Positions 16,667-24,995 of a DNA stretch of 38,355 nt are shown in pieces. Origin of the DNA: Bacteroidia bacterium (GTDB taxonomy: Bacteria; Bacteroidota; Bacteroidia; Bacteroidales; BM520); NCBI GenBank assembly GCA_009930445.1, contig RZYD01000003.1, positions 1 through 38,355 on the forward strand. Reading direction: 5' to 3'. The notes beneath the pieces were generated by a model that worked only from the letters and a program-made list of their open reading frames with translations, did not search any database and was not told where the DNA came from. Numbering within the stretch: position 1 is the first letter of the stretch; every line of letters begins with the position of its first letter. Position numbers and translations under genes: made by a program.

Positions 16667-16697
16667 CAAAATTACACTTCTTTTTTTTTAATCAAAA
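16667..16697 (-). promoter_or_regulatory. promoter of the lipoprotein gene
   Basis: On the minus strand TTTTG (within 16693-16698) and TAATTTTG (16667-16674) are 18 bases apart, the same elements and spacing as the rpsF promoter. The leader before the ATG at 16522 would be about 140 bases. Confidence 0.6.
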
Positions 16698-16732
16698 AGT
16701 CGTTGATGTTAAACCTATAAAAAATATCCGTT

Positions 16733-17959
16733 TTGGTAGAAAAAGCAAACATTGGAAACAAAGGTACAGGCATTCGTTCTGATTGTTTTGTAAGTCTCGC
16801 ACTTACAGCATCGGACGGAGTGGAAATTGACCTTTCAAGCAAGGTGAAAGTCCTGTATGGCAGGCGCATTCTTCAACAGGCTCGGGATATACTCAGTTTT
16901 TATTCCGTAACGAATGCTAAACTCGACATAGAAGATACCGGGGCGCTGCCTTTTGTGATGGCAGCACGCCTGGAGGCAGCCGTTAAGCAGGTAAGCGAAA
17001 CGGAGAAGGAGTTTTTACTCCCCATGCTTCCACAGAATCAATACACGACGGCACGCGACCGGCGTCGATTTTCACGCCTTTACCTGCCCGGTAATAACCC
17101 TATGCTCATGATTAACGCTGGCATCCATCGTCCGGATGGGATTATCCTTGACCTGGAAGATGCTGTAGCCCCGGAAAAAAAATTCGAGGCCCGCTTTATC
17201 GTGCGTAATGCCCTGCGGAATTGTGATTTCTATGGTGCAGAACGGATGGTGCGGATCAACCAAATTCCTAAAGGCCTTGATGATCTCAGCTTTATTGTTC
17301 CTCATAATGTGAATCTGATTTTGCTTCCCAAATGTGAACATGCAGAACAGATTCATCAGGTAAATGAAGAAATTGCCCGCCTGCAGTCGCTCCATAACCT
17401 TAAAGGAGAAATTTGGCTGATGCCGATTATTGAGAGTACACTGGGGGTGGAAAATGCTTTCTCTATATGCACTGCTGCCAAAAATGTGGTTGCTGCAGCC
17501 ATAGGGCTGGAGGATTTTACGGCTGATCTGGGCACCCGTCGCACGCAGGAAGGACAGGAGTCGTTCTATGCTCGTACAAGGCTTGTGAATGCCTGTAAAG
17601 CCGCTGGTATACAAGCCATCGATTCGGTCTATTCCGATGTCTCCAATCAGGAAGGGTTACGCGAAAATGTGAAGAATTCCAAAGCGCTGGGTTTCGATGG
17701 AATGGGCTGTATTCATCCCCGTCAGATTGCAGTGATTAACGAAGGATTTGGCCCCGATTGTGTCGAAATTGAAAAGGCCAGAAAAATTGTGATCGCCTTT
17801 GACGAAGCTACTGCCAACGGCCTTGGCGTTGTGGCCCTGGGATCAAAAATGATCGATCCTCCCGTAGTGAAACGTGCAGTGCACACCATCGAAATGGCAG
17901 TTAATATGGGATTGTTACCAAAAACATGGAAAGAAGATTATTATGAAGAAATACGATAA
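16733..17959 (+). CDS. citE: citrate lyase acyl carrier protein-beta subunit fusion (CitD-CitE)
   Basis: A 408-residue fusion. Residues about 5-95 match the gamma subunit/acyl carrier protein CitD (KGTGIRSDCFVSLAL, VEIDLSSKV, DIEDTGALPFVMAARLEAAV). Residues about 108-400 are CitE, the citryl-CoA lyase: LYLPGNNPMLMINAG, PDGIILDLEDAVAPEKKFEAR, MPIIESTLGVENAFSI, AIGLEDFTADLGTRRT and GFDGMGCIHPRQIAVIN. CitD carries the phosphoribosyl-dephospho-CoA cofactor on a Ser; here the residue aligned with that Ser (GTLESSD in Klebsiella) appears to be Arg, with a Ser one position later. The only start in frame after the upstream stop is TTG at 16733. It overlaps citF by 17 bases. Confidence 0.9.
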   Translation: MVEKANIGNKGTGIRSDCFVSLALTASDGVEIDLSSKVKVLYGRRILQQARDILSFYSVTNAKLDIEDTGALPFVMAARLEAAVKQVSETEKEFLLPMLPQNQYTTARDRRRFSRLYLPGNNPMLMINAGIHRPDGIILDLEDAVAPEKKFEARFIVRNALRNCDFYGAERMVRINQIPKGLDDLSFIVPHNVNLILLPKCEHAEQIHQVNEEIARLQSLHNLKGEIWLMPIIESTLGVENAFSICTAAKNVVAAAIGLEDFTADLGTRRTQEGQESFYARTRLVNACKAAGIQAIDSVYSDVSNQEGLRENVKNSKALGFDGMGCIHPRQIAVINEGFGPDCVEIEKARKIVIAFDEATANGLGVVALGSKMIDPPVVKRAVHTIEMAVNMGLLPKTWKEDYYEEIR

Positions 17960-19505
17960 ACTGGTTGAAAATGCAGTAGGACGCATCGTCCCTACGATCG
18001 TCAATGGAATGGAAATGGTTCCTTTTAAAGGAGTCGGTAAACACAGGCCTTCCGGCAGGAAATATGCACCCGCTATCCCGAGTTGCATCGATTATCCCGA
18101 CGACGGAAATAAAGTGGTGGGTTCACTCGAAGAGGCACTGGAACGCTGCGGACTGAAAGACGGCATGACTATCTCTACGCATCATCACCTGCGTGATGGA
18201 GATCTGATCTCTAATCTGGTATTTGATATTGCGCACGAAAAAGGGGTTAAAGACCTGGTATGGTTCCCCTCGGCCTCGTTCCCCTGTCATTCTCAACTGA
18301 TTCCCTATCTCGAAGAGGGTACAATAAACCGTATTGAGGGGAGCATGAATGGCCCGTTGGGCAGGTTTTGTTCTGAAGGAAAAATGAAAGGGGTGGCTGT
18401 ATTGCGCTCCCATGGCGGCAGGGTACAGGCTATTCAGGATGGTGAAGTGAAAATCGATATTGCTGTACTGGTAGCTCCCAGCAGTGATGCTTTTGGTAAT
18501 GCACGGGCAACCGGCGGCTCCAGCGCTTGCGGTGTGCTGGGGTACGCTTATCCCGACCATCTCTTCGCCGATAAAGTGATTATTGTTACCGATAATCTGG
18601 TGGAATTCCCCTGTTATCCGATGGAACTACAAGGCAACTATGTCGATTATGTGGTGGTCGTAGATAAAATCGGTATTCCCGAAAAAATTGTTTCCGGTAC
18701 TACAAAAATTACGAAAAGCCCCGACCGGCTCTACATTGCCGAACTGACTACCCAAATGATGGTGGCTACCGGAATGCTCCATGATGGATGTTATATGCAG
18801 GCCGGAGCTGGTGGAACATCGCTCGCCATTGGTTGGTATGCCCATCAGGTGCTGAAACAAAAAGGATGGAAATGCCGCCTCGGATTCGGCGGTTCTACAG
18901 GCTATATGGTGAAAATGATGGAAGAAGGCGTCATGGATTATATCCTCGATGCTCAGGCCTTCGACCTCGATGCCATTCAATCCATCGAAAATAATCCCAA
19001 TCATATTCCGTATCCTGTATTTAATGCCTATAATTACCATTCAAAAGGTAATCTTACCTCTATGATGGATATTATGATCCTTGGCGCAACAGAAGTCGAT
19101 GTGAATTTCAATGGAAATGTGGTTACCCATTCCGATGGCCTTCTGCTCCACGGTATTGGGGGTTGGCAGAATTGCCTGCATGCAAAAAATGTGATCCTGC
19201 CCATCCCGCTCTTCCGCGACCGCATGCCGGTTGTGAAAGATGCCGTTACTACCATCACGGGCCCGGGTTCAATGATTGATGTGATTGTTACTGAACGCGG
19301 CATCGCCGTGAATCCAAAACGTACCGACCTGATTGCCAAAATTAAAAACGCTGGGTTGCCTCTAAAATCGATTCTGGAACTCAAGGAAGAAGCTGAGGCA
19401 ATCTGTGGTGTCCCCGATAAACCCGAACTTAGCGACGAAATCGTTGCCATTATTAAGTGGGTCGACGGTACTGTGATTGATGCAGTTAGAAAAGTAAAAT
19501 GCTAG
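17943..19505 (+). CDS. citF: citrate lyase alpha subunit (citrate CoA-transferase)
   Basis: A 520-residue CitF, transferring the carrier thioester from acetyl to citrate before CitE cleaves citryl-carrier to oxaloacetate. Diagnostic regions are MKKYDKLVENAVGRIVPT, RPSGRKYAPAIPSC, TISTHHHLRDGDLI, DHLFADKVIIVTDNLVEFPC and GAGGTSLAIGWYAHQVL, with a C-terminal TERGIAVNPKRTDL block. The ATG at 17943 gives the canonical N-terminus; the open frame upstream to 17874 is inside citDE. Translational overlap with citDE suggests coupling. The ligase CitC and the cofactor proteins CitX and CitG are not in the window. Confidence 0.95.
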   Translation: MKKYDKLVENAVGRIVPTIVNGMEMVPFKGVGKHRPSGRKYAPAIPSCIDYPDDGNKVVGSLEEALERCGLKDGMTISTHHHLRDGDLISNLVFDIAHEKGVKDLVWFPSASFPCHSQLIPYLEEGTINRIEGSMNGPLGRFCSEGKMKGVAVLRSHGGRVQAIQDGEVKIDIAVLVAPSSDAFGNARATGGSSACGVLGYAYPDHLFADKVIIVTDNLVEFPCYPMELQGNYVDYVVVVDKIGIPEKIVSGTTKITKSPDRLYIAELTTQMMVATGMLHDGCYMQAGAGGTSLAIGWYAHQVLKQKGWKCRLGFGGSTGYMVKMMEEGVMDYILDAQAFDLDAIQSIENNPNHIPYPVFNAYNYHSKGNLTSMMDIMILGATEVDVNFNGNVVTHSDGLLLHGIGGWQNCLHAKNVILPIPLFRDRMPVVKDAVTTITGPGSMIDVIVTERGIAVNPKRTDLIAKIKNAGLPLKSILELKEEAEAICGVPDKPELSDEIVAIIKWVDGTVIDAVRKVKC

Positions 19506-19528
19506 GTTATCTTAAATAATGTACCTTT

Positions 19529-19567
19529 ACGGCATGCAAAGTTTTTATTTTTGTATGCCGTTTTTTT
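19529..19567 (+). terminator. intrinsic terminator after citF, abutting the next start codon
   Basis: A stem of about 12 bp (ACGGCAT-G-CAAA / TTTG-T-ATGCCGT with one G-U pair, loop of 9) is followed by a T-run that runs directly into the ATG at 19568. It ends the citDE-citF transcript. A perfect -7 element (19546-19553) lies inside the hairpin. Confidence 0.75.
19546..19553 (+). promoter_or_regulatory. -7 element inside the citF terminator
   Basis: TATTTTTG, an exact TAnnTTTG match, 15 bases before the ATG at 19568. The leader would be under 10 bases. TTTA at 19526-19529 is a weak -33 candidate. Promoter and terminator share the same bases. Confidence 0.45.
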
Positions 19568-20989
19568 ATGGAACTCATGAATAAACCTGTTCTAATTTCC
19601 TTATTCAAAGCCTGGTGCGGCGTTGATCCGGAAGTGATCGTACCACTCGCCGGCGCTGGTTCCGATCGTTCTTATTTTAGATTAAAAACACCCCAATACA
19701 CTGCAATTGGTGTCTTTGGCCCTTGCCGGGAAGAGAATGAAGCTTTTATTGCCTTTACCACCCATTTCTCCTCGAAAGGCCTTCCCGTACCCCAATTGCT
19801 GCAGGTGGCCGATGGTTCTTCCGCCTATCTTCTGGAAGACCTGGGTGACCAATCGCTTTTTAGTGTGTTGCAGCAGGAGAAACAGTATTCTCCCGGCAGT
19901 GTAGCTGTATATTATCTCGAAAATGCACTGGATGACCTGGCCCGCTTTCAGACAGTGGGCCATCAGGAGCTGGATTACAGCCATGCATGGCCTGTGGCTT
20001 CTTTCGACAGAAATACGATAATCTGGGATTTGAATTATTTTAAATACTGTTTCCTTAAGCCCATGACAGGCAATTTTCAGGAGTACAGGCTCGAAAATGA
20101 TTTTCAAACCCTTAGTGAACGGATTCTGCAGATCCCTTCGGATTTTTTTATGTACCGTGATTTTCAATCGCGTAATATTATGCTTACTACTTCTGGGTTG
20201 CGTTATATTGATTATCAGGGTGGCCGTCGTGGCCCGCGGGCCTATGATGTAGTCTCGTTGCTCTGGCAGGCCCGGGCTACTATTCCACCCAAGGTTAGGG
20301 AATTGCTGCTCGATGGGTTTATTGAACGTAACCTTTCACAACTGCAACAGTCTGCCGGAGCATTCCGCGAAGGCTATTACTCCATTGCACTTTTACGCAC
20401 ATTACAGGTTCTTGGCGCCTATGGGTTCCGGGGCCTGATGGAAAAAAAACTCCATTTTATTCAGAGTATTCCTTTTGCACTGCAAAATTTGCAAGAGTTA
20501 CTGCAGCAGTCAGAGATTTGGGCAGATCTCCGGGAATTAAACGAAGTATGCCGGAAGTTGGTTCAGCTGCAGCAGTTTACTACCCCTGACCGGTCAGGAA
20601 AGTTGCAGGTTTTTGTATCGAGTTTTTCTTACAAAAAAGGATATCCCAATGATCCGGGCCTTAATGGCGGTGGTTTTGTCTTCGACTGCCGGGCGCTGCC
20701 CAATCCCGGGCGTTATCCCCAATACCATCACGTTACAGGAAAAGATGATCCGGTAATCCGGTTCTTCCAACAACACGAAGCATTAAAAGTTTTTATCAGA
20801 CAATCCTGCTGCATGGTAGAAAATGCAGTCGAAAATTACCTCTCCCGTGGCTTTACCTCGCTTTCGGTCGCCTTTGGGTGCACGGGAGGACAGCATCGCT
20901 CGGTTTACTGCGCAGAACAACTGACTCTGCTCCTGCGAAAAAAATTTCCTGCCATCGACGTTATCCTCAACCATCGGGAACAATCCTGA
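19568..20989 (+). CDS. sugar kinase (AmgK-like phosphotransferase) fused to a RapZ C-terminal domain
   Basis: A 473-residue two-domain protein. Residues about 1-310 are an APH-type phosphotransferase: nucleotide loop LAGAGSDRSYFRL, hinge LLEDLGDQSLF, catalytic loop FMYRDFQSRNIML and metal site YIDYQGGRRGPRAYDVVSLL. This pattern matches AmgK, the anomeric kinase for N-acetylmuramate/GlcNAc. Residues about 345-470 match the C-terminal domain of RapZ: FSYKKGYPNDPG, FDCRALPNPGRYPQY, HVTGKDDPVIRFF and SLSVAFGCTGGQHRSVYCAEQL. In E. coli this domain binds glucosamine-6-phosphate; the N-terminal P-loop domain of RapZ and its basic RNA-binding tail are absent here. The MurU-like gene 0.3 kb downstream supports a cell-wall sugar recycling role. 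Confidence 0.88.
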   Translation: MELMNKPVLISLFKAWCGVDPEVIVPLAGAGSDRSYFRLKTPQYTAIGVFGPCREENEAFIAFTTHFSSKGLPVPQLLQVADGSSAYLLEDLGDQSLFSVLQQEKQYSPGSVAVYYLENALDDLARFQTVGHQELDYSHAWPVASFDRNTIIWDLNYFKYCFLKPMTGNFQEYRLENDFQTLSERILQIPSDFFMYRDFQSRNIMLTTSGLRYIDYQGGRRGPRAYDVVSLLWQARATIPPKVRELLLDGFIERNLSQLQQSAGAFREGYYSIALLRTLQVLGAYGFRGLMEKKLHFIQSIPFALQNLQELLQQSEIWADLRELNEVCRKLVQLQQFTTPDRSGKLQVFVSSFSYKKGYPNDPGLNGGGFVFDCRALPNPGRYPQYHHVTGKDDPVIRFFQQHEALKVFIRQSCCMVENAVENYLSRGFTSLSVAFGCTGGQHRSVYCAEQLTLLLRKKFPAIDVILNHREQS

Positions 20990-21025
20990 GCTACAATTGT
21001 TATTTTGGGAAAGTAAAGTTTTCGT

Positions 21026-21160
21026 ATGCCTAAAACAATGTGTAAACAGGGCTCTAGGGTGCATCAGGAAGAGGCCGTGAAGTTTGTGTGTAAAAAGTGT
21101 GGTCTGGGTGCGACGAAAAAAAAACAACTTTGCAAACCTGCCACTGCAAATGATAAATAG
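21026..21160 (+). CDS. 44-residue Cys-rich protein, zinc-ribbon-like
   Basis: A short frame from ATG 21026 to TAG 21160 in the gap between the kinase fusion and murU. Its four Cys (residues 6, 22, 25 and 36) are spaced like a small metal-binding module: MCKQG, then FVCKKCGLGA, then QLCKP. It is basic, with several Lys. The paired CxxC and the Lys/Gly knuckle sequence are unlikely in random sequence, and short proteins of this sort are common in Bacteroidota, but I know no function. The rest of the gap (21161-21282) shows nothing but AT-rich sequence. Confidence 0.6.
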   Translation: MPKTMCKQGSRVHQEEAVKFVCKKCGLGATKKKQLCKPATANDK

Positions 21161-21282
21161 TCGTCCGGCAATTCAAAAATTAGAAGCCATTTCTAGTTCC
21201 GTAAATTCTACCTGTTTCAGTAAATTTTCTGTTTAGCGAAATTCCTTTTCCGGTTTTTCTTTTTCTGCTGGATCAGAAACCC

Positions 21283-21290
21283 TATTTTTG
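21283..21290 (+). promoter_or_regulatory. -7 element upstream of murU
   Basis: TATTTTTG is an exact match to TAnnTTTG, 18 bases before the ATG at 21309. The -33 region is unclear. It suggests murU has its own short-leader transcript. Confidence 0.5.
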
Positions 21291-21308
21291 TTCTAAACAT
21301 TCCGTACC

Positions 21309-22046
21309 ATGAAGGTTTTTATTCCTGCTGCCGGAAAAGGCACCCGGCTTGGTTCACTGACGCAACAAACCCCGAAAGCACTGGTGGAGATAGCGGGTAA
21401 ACCCATGCTCTGGCATCTTATGCATAAACTCGTGGCTGCAGGATTTACCGAGATTGTAGTCAATGTACACCATTTCGGTGATGCAATTGTGGCCTTCTTG
21501 CAAAGGAATGGTAATTTTGGTGTGAAGGTAGCTGTTTCGGATGAAACGAAAGCCCTTCTCGATACCGGCGGAGGATTGGTACAGGCCGCTGGATTGTTTT
21601 CTTCACAAACCCCTTTTTTGGTGCATAATGTGGATATTATGACCGACATGGATCTGGCGGCTTTTTATAAGGCGCATTGCGCTTCGGATAATGAAGCCAC
21701 CCTTTGCGTGTCCACACGGAAAACTTCCCGCTATCTTTTGTTTGATGAATCCATGCAGCTCTGCGGTTGGGAGAACAGAAAAACAGGTGAACAAATTATC
21801 CCTGTTATGAAGCCCCAACTGACACCCTATGCCTTTTCCGGCATCCAAATGATAAACCCCGAAATGATACCGGCACTTCGCACCATAAATCCGCCTGCAT
21901 TTCCGCTCATTCCTGCCTATCTCTCGCTGATTACTCACCGGAAAATCAGCGGTATGGATTGTCGGTGGCAGTACTGGATAGACTTGGGGAAACCTGAATC
22001 ACTCCATTATGCATCTACTTTCCTGGTAAAAAAATACAACCTGTGA
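21309..22046 (+). CDS. murU: nucleotidyltransferase, MurU-like (N-acetylmuramate-1-phosphate uridylyltransferase)
   Basis: A 245-residue sugar-1-phosphate nucleotidyltransferase. The NTP-binding motif is at the N-terminus (IPAAGKGTRLGSLTQQTPKAL), followed by the sugar-binding region VEIAGKPMLWHLMHKLVAAG, DTGGGLVQAAGLF, and the metal-binding Asp in HNVDIMTDMDL. Length and the W-x-D-L-G-K-P-E-S block near the C-terminus (YWIDLGKPESLHYA) fit MurU better than longer GlmU or RmlA enzymes. Paired with an AmgK-like kinase it would convert MurNAc-1-P to UDP-MurNAc, the recycling bypass known in Pseudomonas and Tannerella. Substrate specificity is inferred from context. Confidence 0.8.
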   Translation: MKVFIPAAGKGTRLGSLTQQTPKALVEIAGKPMLWHLMHKLVAAGFTEIVVNVHHFGDAIVAFLQRNGNFGVKVAVSDETKALLDTGGGLVQAAGLFSSQTPFLVHNVDIMTDMDLAAFYKAHCASDNEATLCVSTRKTSRYLLFDESMQLCGWENRKTGEQIIPVMKPQLTPYAFSGIQMINPEMIPALRTINPPAFPLIPAYLSLITHRKISGMDCRWQYWIDLGKPESLHYASTFLVKKYNL

Positions 22047-22117
22047 AACGATCCAATGGCGTTTTTACGACCAGGAAAATCGTTCGCTCAGATTTATGAA
22101 TACAAAATGATTTGCCT

Positions 22118-24955
22118 ATGAATAGCTTTTTGAACCAATTGGCCCGGCATCTGCTGAAGCACTATTCCGACAGTATGCAGGAACTATGTGTTGTGCTCCC
22201 TAATCGGCGTGCTCGTGTTTTTTTGAAATCTGAACTCGGAAAAAGTACACACCAACCGGTTTGGCTTCCGGAAATATTTGGTATGGAGGATTTTATCGAA
22301 AAAATTTCCGGAAAAACAATCCTATCTTCTTTTTCATTGCTCTTTGAACTTTTTCAGGTACACAAGCAAATTGGTAAATCTGACCGTACCATTGATGAAT
22401 TTCTGCACTGGGGCAGGGTGATTCTACACGATTTTAACGAGATTGATCTTTATCGCGCAGATGCTGGAGCACTCTTCGAGAACTTGTCGGAAATCAAGGC
22501 CATGGAAAAATGGCATCCGGGGGAACCTTTATCGCCTATGGAACAATCCTATCTTCGTTTTTTTGCTTCCTTGAAATCATATTATACACATCTAAATACA
22601 CGGCTTGCCGCACAATCGTCGGCCTATCAGGGGGCTGCATTCCGTTATGTGGCTGAGAATATTTCCCGTATATCTTCCGGATTATCCTGGAAAAAAGTGG
22701 TGTTTGCGGGTTTTAACGCCCTGAGCCTTACCGAAAAGGAGATAATTTTCCATCTGAGGGAGCAAGGCCTTGCAGAAGTGCTTTTTGATGCTGATGCGTT
22801 TTATATGAACGATCCAAAACAGGAAGCCGGACGCTTCCTGCGGGAAATGAAGGCGGAATATCCCGACAATGGATTTTCCCCAATAGCTGATCATTTCAGC
22901 AAACCAAAATCTATTCATATCGTCAGCGCCTCTGGTAAGATTACCATGGCTAAAGCAGCTGCCAATATCCTTGCTGATTTGTCACCGGATTATTGTTCAG
23001 CGGATACCGCCGTTGTGCTCGTTGACGAAGAGCTGCTGATTCCCTTTGTGAGCGCAATACCTGAAAAGGCAGGCGCTTTTAATATCACAATGGGTTTCCC
23101 TTTTTCTGTAACTGCTGCCAGCGATCTGATTGCCGTTTTGTTGAACCTTTGGGCTGATGCGGAATCAAATGCTGTAACACGAAATCAAAAACAGCTTTAT
23201 TATTACCACCATCTGATCGCTCTTTTTCAGCATCCCTGGGCGCAGTTTGTCCCCGGGCTCGACTTGGGTAGAGCTCATCAATTGGTGGATCGAATGAATA
23301 CATCAAACCGGATTTTCTATCCTGTCGCTACGCTTCAATCCATCCTTCAGGTGAGCGACCCGGAAACTATTGATGCACTGAAACTCTTCCCTGGCACTTT
23401 ACCCGTCAATCCACAACAGGCACTGGAAAAAATAAGTCGTCTCTTTGCTGTGATCCATTCTCGGATTTTTGAAACTAAATCAGAAACAAATAAATATGAC
23501 TATGAGTTTGTATGTCAGGGAATTACATTCATTAATCTTTTACAGCGATTGCTGGACTCTTTTTCTGATATCGGTAATATCCGTATATTAAAAATTATCA
23601 CCCAACAAATGGGTGCAGAAATAAAGATTCCTTTTATCGGAGAGCCTCTGACTGGCCTGCAGGTAATGGGAATGCTCGAAACCCGTACCCTTGATTTCAA
23701 AAACTTGATAATGATTTCTGTTAATGAAGGAGTATTACCGGAAAAGAAAAATTATTCTTCGTTGATTCCGTACGACCTCCGAAAAGCTTTTGGAATCCCT
23801 TCCTATAAGGAAAAAAATGCCGTGTACGCATATCATTTTTACCGGTTATTGCAACGTGCTGAAAACGCGTGGCTTTTATACGACACTAATTCCGAAGGGT
23901 TAGGGAAAGGGGAACCGAGCCGTTTTCTGATGCAACTGGAAGATGAACTTCCCCGGTATAATCCCGGAATATCTATTACTACACATGTGGTTATCGATCA
24001 TCAGGTCCCAAATTCGGGCACGGGTCCTGATTCGGTGATTAAAAGCCCCGCCGTTATGGAAAAATTGTATGCCCTGGCGGCAAAAGGATTAGCCCCCACT
24101 GCGCTGAATGCTTACCGTTCGTGTGAATTACGCTTTTTCTTCTCCAGTGTGATGGGCGCCACTGAACCGGATGAAGTGGAAGAACTGATCGATAATCGCT
24201 TATTTGGAATTGCCGTCCATAAAACCCTTGAGAATCTTTATGTGCCTTACCTGAACAAAGAATTGGCCCTGCCGGATGTGGAGACAATGTTAAAAAATGC
24301 GGAAGAAACACTGATTCATGCTTTCTTGGAAAAATTTCCGCGCAGTGATATTTTATATGGGCATAACCTGATGGCTTTTAATGCTGCTCTATCTTACGTG
24401 AAGCGTATGCTGCGGTATGAAAAATATTGCATCAGCAGAGGAGATCAAATTGTGGTTAAGGCTTTAGAAAGTAAAATGATTACCCACCTCACGCTGCAAT
24501 CCGACAAAGGAACGACCTTTGACGTGCTTCTAAAAGGTTTTTTAGATCGTATTGATAATGTTAACGGAACGGATCGGGTGATCGATTATAAAACCGGCAC
24601 CATAGATATGAATAATATGAGGCCCATGGATGCGCAAAAAATACTGGAGGATAAAAGGGCAAAAAAATCCATCCAATTTCAATTATATATGTACCAATGG
24701 CTGTTTCATCAACAGTTTCCTGATACGCCATTGCCTGAACCCGGGGTCTGGGCGTTGAAAAAATCCGAGGATCCGATTTATCTGTTATCCTTCACATCAA
24801 TTGACTCCAACCCTTTGGAGCGATTTGAATTGTTCACGAAATGGCTTAGCGAATCACTGCTACGCATGTTTAATCCTGAGATTCCTTTTCAGGCTACTGA
24901 GGATTCCGACGTTTGTAAAAATTGTCCTTTCAGAGAAACAATCTGTTTGCGGTAA
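22118..24955 (+). CDS. AddB-like PD-(D/E)XK nuclease with Fe-S cluster motif
   Basis: A 945-residue protein. The N-terminal part (residues 1 to about 600) resembles the inactivated helicase-like half of AddB (VVLPNRRARVFLKSEL, TLDFKNLIMISVNEGVLPEK, YAYHFYRLLQRAE). The C-terminal part is a RecB-family nuclease: FGIAVHKTLENLY, FLDRID (Asp810), and VIDYKTGT (Asp823-x-Lys825). Four Cys fit the AddB iron-sulfur arrangement: Cys669 in RSCELRFFF and Cys933, Cys936, Cys943 in CKNCPFRETIC. It would act with an AddA-type helicase in double-strand break processing, but no addA gene is beside it. The ATG at 22118 is preferred over a TTG two codons earlier. Confidence 0.87.
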   Translation: MNSFLNQLARHLLKHYSDSMQELCVVLPNRRARVFLKSELGKSTHQPVWLPEIFGMEDFIEKISGKTILSSFSLLFELFQVHKQIGKSDRTIDEFLHWGRVILHDFNEIDLYRADAGALFENLSEIKAMEKWHPGEPLSPMEQSYLRFFASLKSYYTHLNTRLAAQSSAYQGAAFRYVAENISRISSGLSWKKVVFAGFNALSLTEKEIIFHLREQGLAEVLFDADAFYMNDPKQEAGRFLREMKAEYPDNGFSPIADHFSKPKSIHIVSASGKITMAKAAANILADLSPDYCSADTAVVLVDEELLIPFVSAIPEKAGAFNITMGFPFSVTAASDLIAVLLNLWADAESNAVTRNQKQLYYYHHLIALFQHPWAQFVPGLDLGRAHQLVDRMNTSNRIFYPVATLQSILQVSDPETIDALKLFPGTLPVNPQQALEKISRLFAVIHSRIFETKSETNKYDYEFVCQGITFINLLQRLLDSFSDIGNIRILKIITQQMGAEIKIPFIGEPLTGLQVMGMLETRTLDFKNLIMISVNEGVLPEKKNYSSLIPYDLRKAFGIPSYKEKNAVYAYHFYRLLQRAENAWLLYDTNSEGLGKGEPSRFLMQLEDELPRYNPGISITTHVVIDHQVPNSGTGPDSVIKSPAVMEKLYALAAKGLAPTALNAYRSCELRFFFSSVMGATEPDEVEELIDNRLFGIAVHKTLENLYVPYLNKELALPDVETMLKNAEETLIHAFLEKFPRSDILYGHNLMAFNAALSYVKRMLRYEKYCISRGDQIVVKALESKMITHLTLQSDKGTTFDVLLKGFLDRIDNVNGTDRVIDYKTGTIDMNNMRPMDAQKILEDKRAKKSIQFQLYMYQWLFHQQFPDTPLPEPGVWALKKSEDPIYLLSFTSIDSNPLERFELFTKWLSESLLRMFNPEIPFQATEDSDVCKNCPFRETICLR

Positions 24956-24995
24956 TACGGGTAAGCGTTACAATATCCCGATGGTAAAATGTAGG

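Noticed and set aside
18123..19450. Minus-strand frames of 137-145 residues opposite citF
   Set aside because: Shadows of citF in antisense frames; His/Ile-rich translations without domains.
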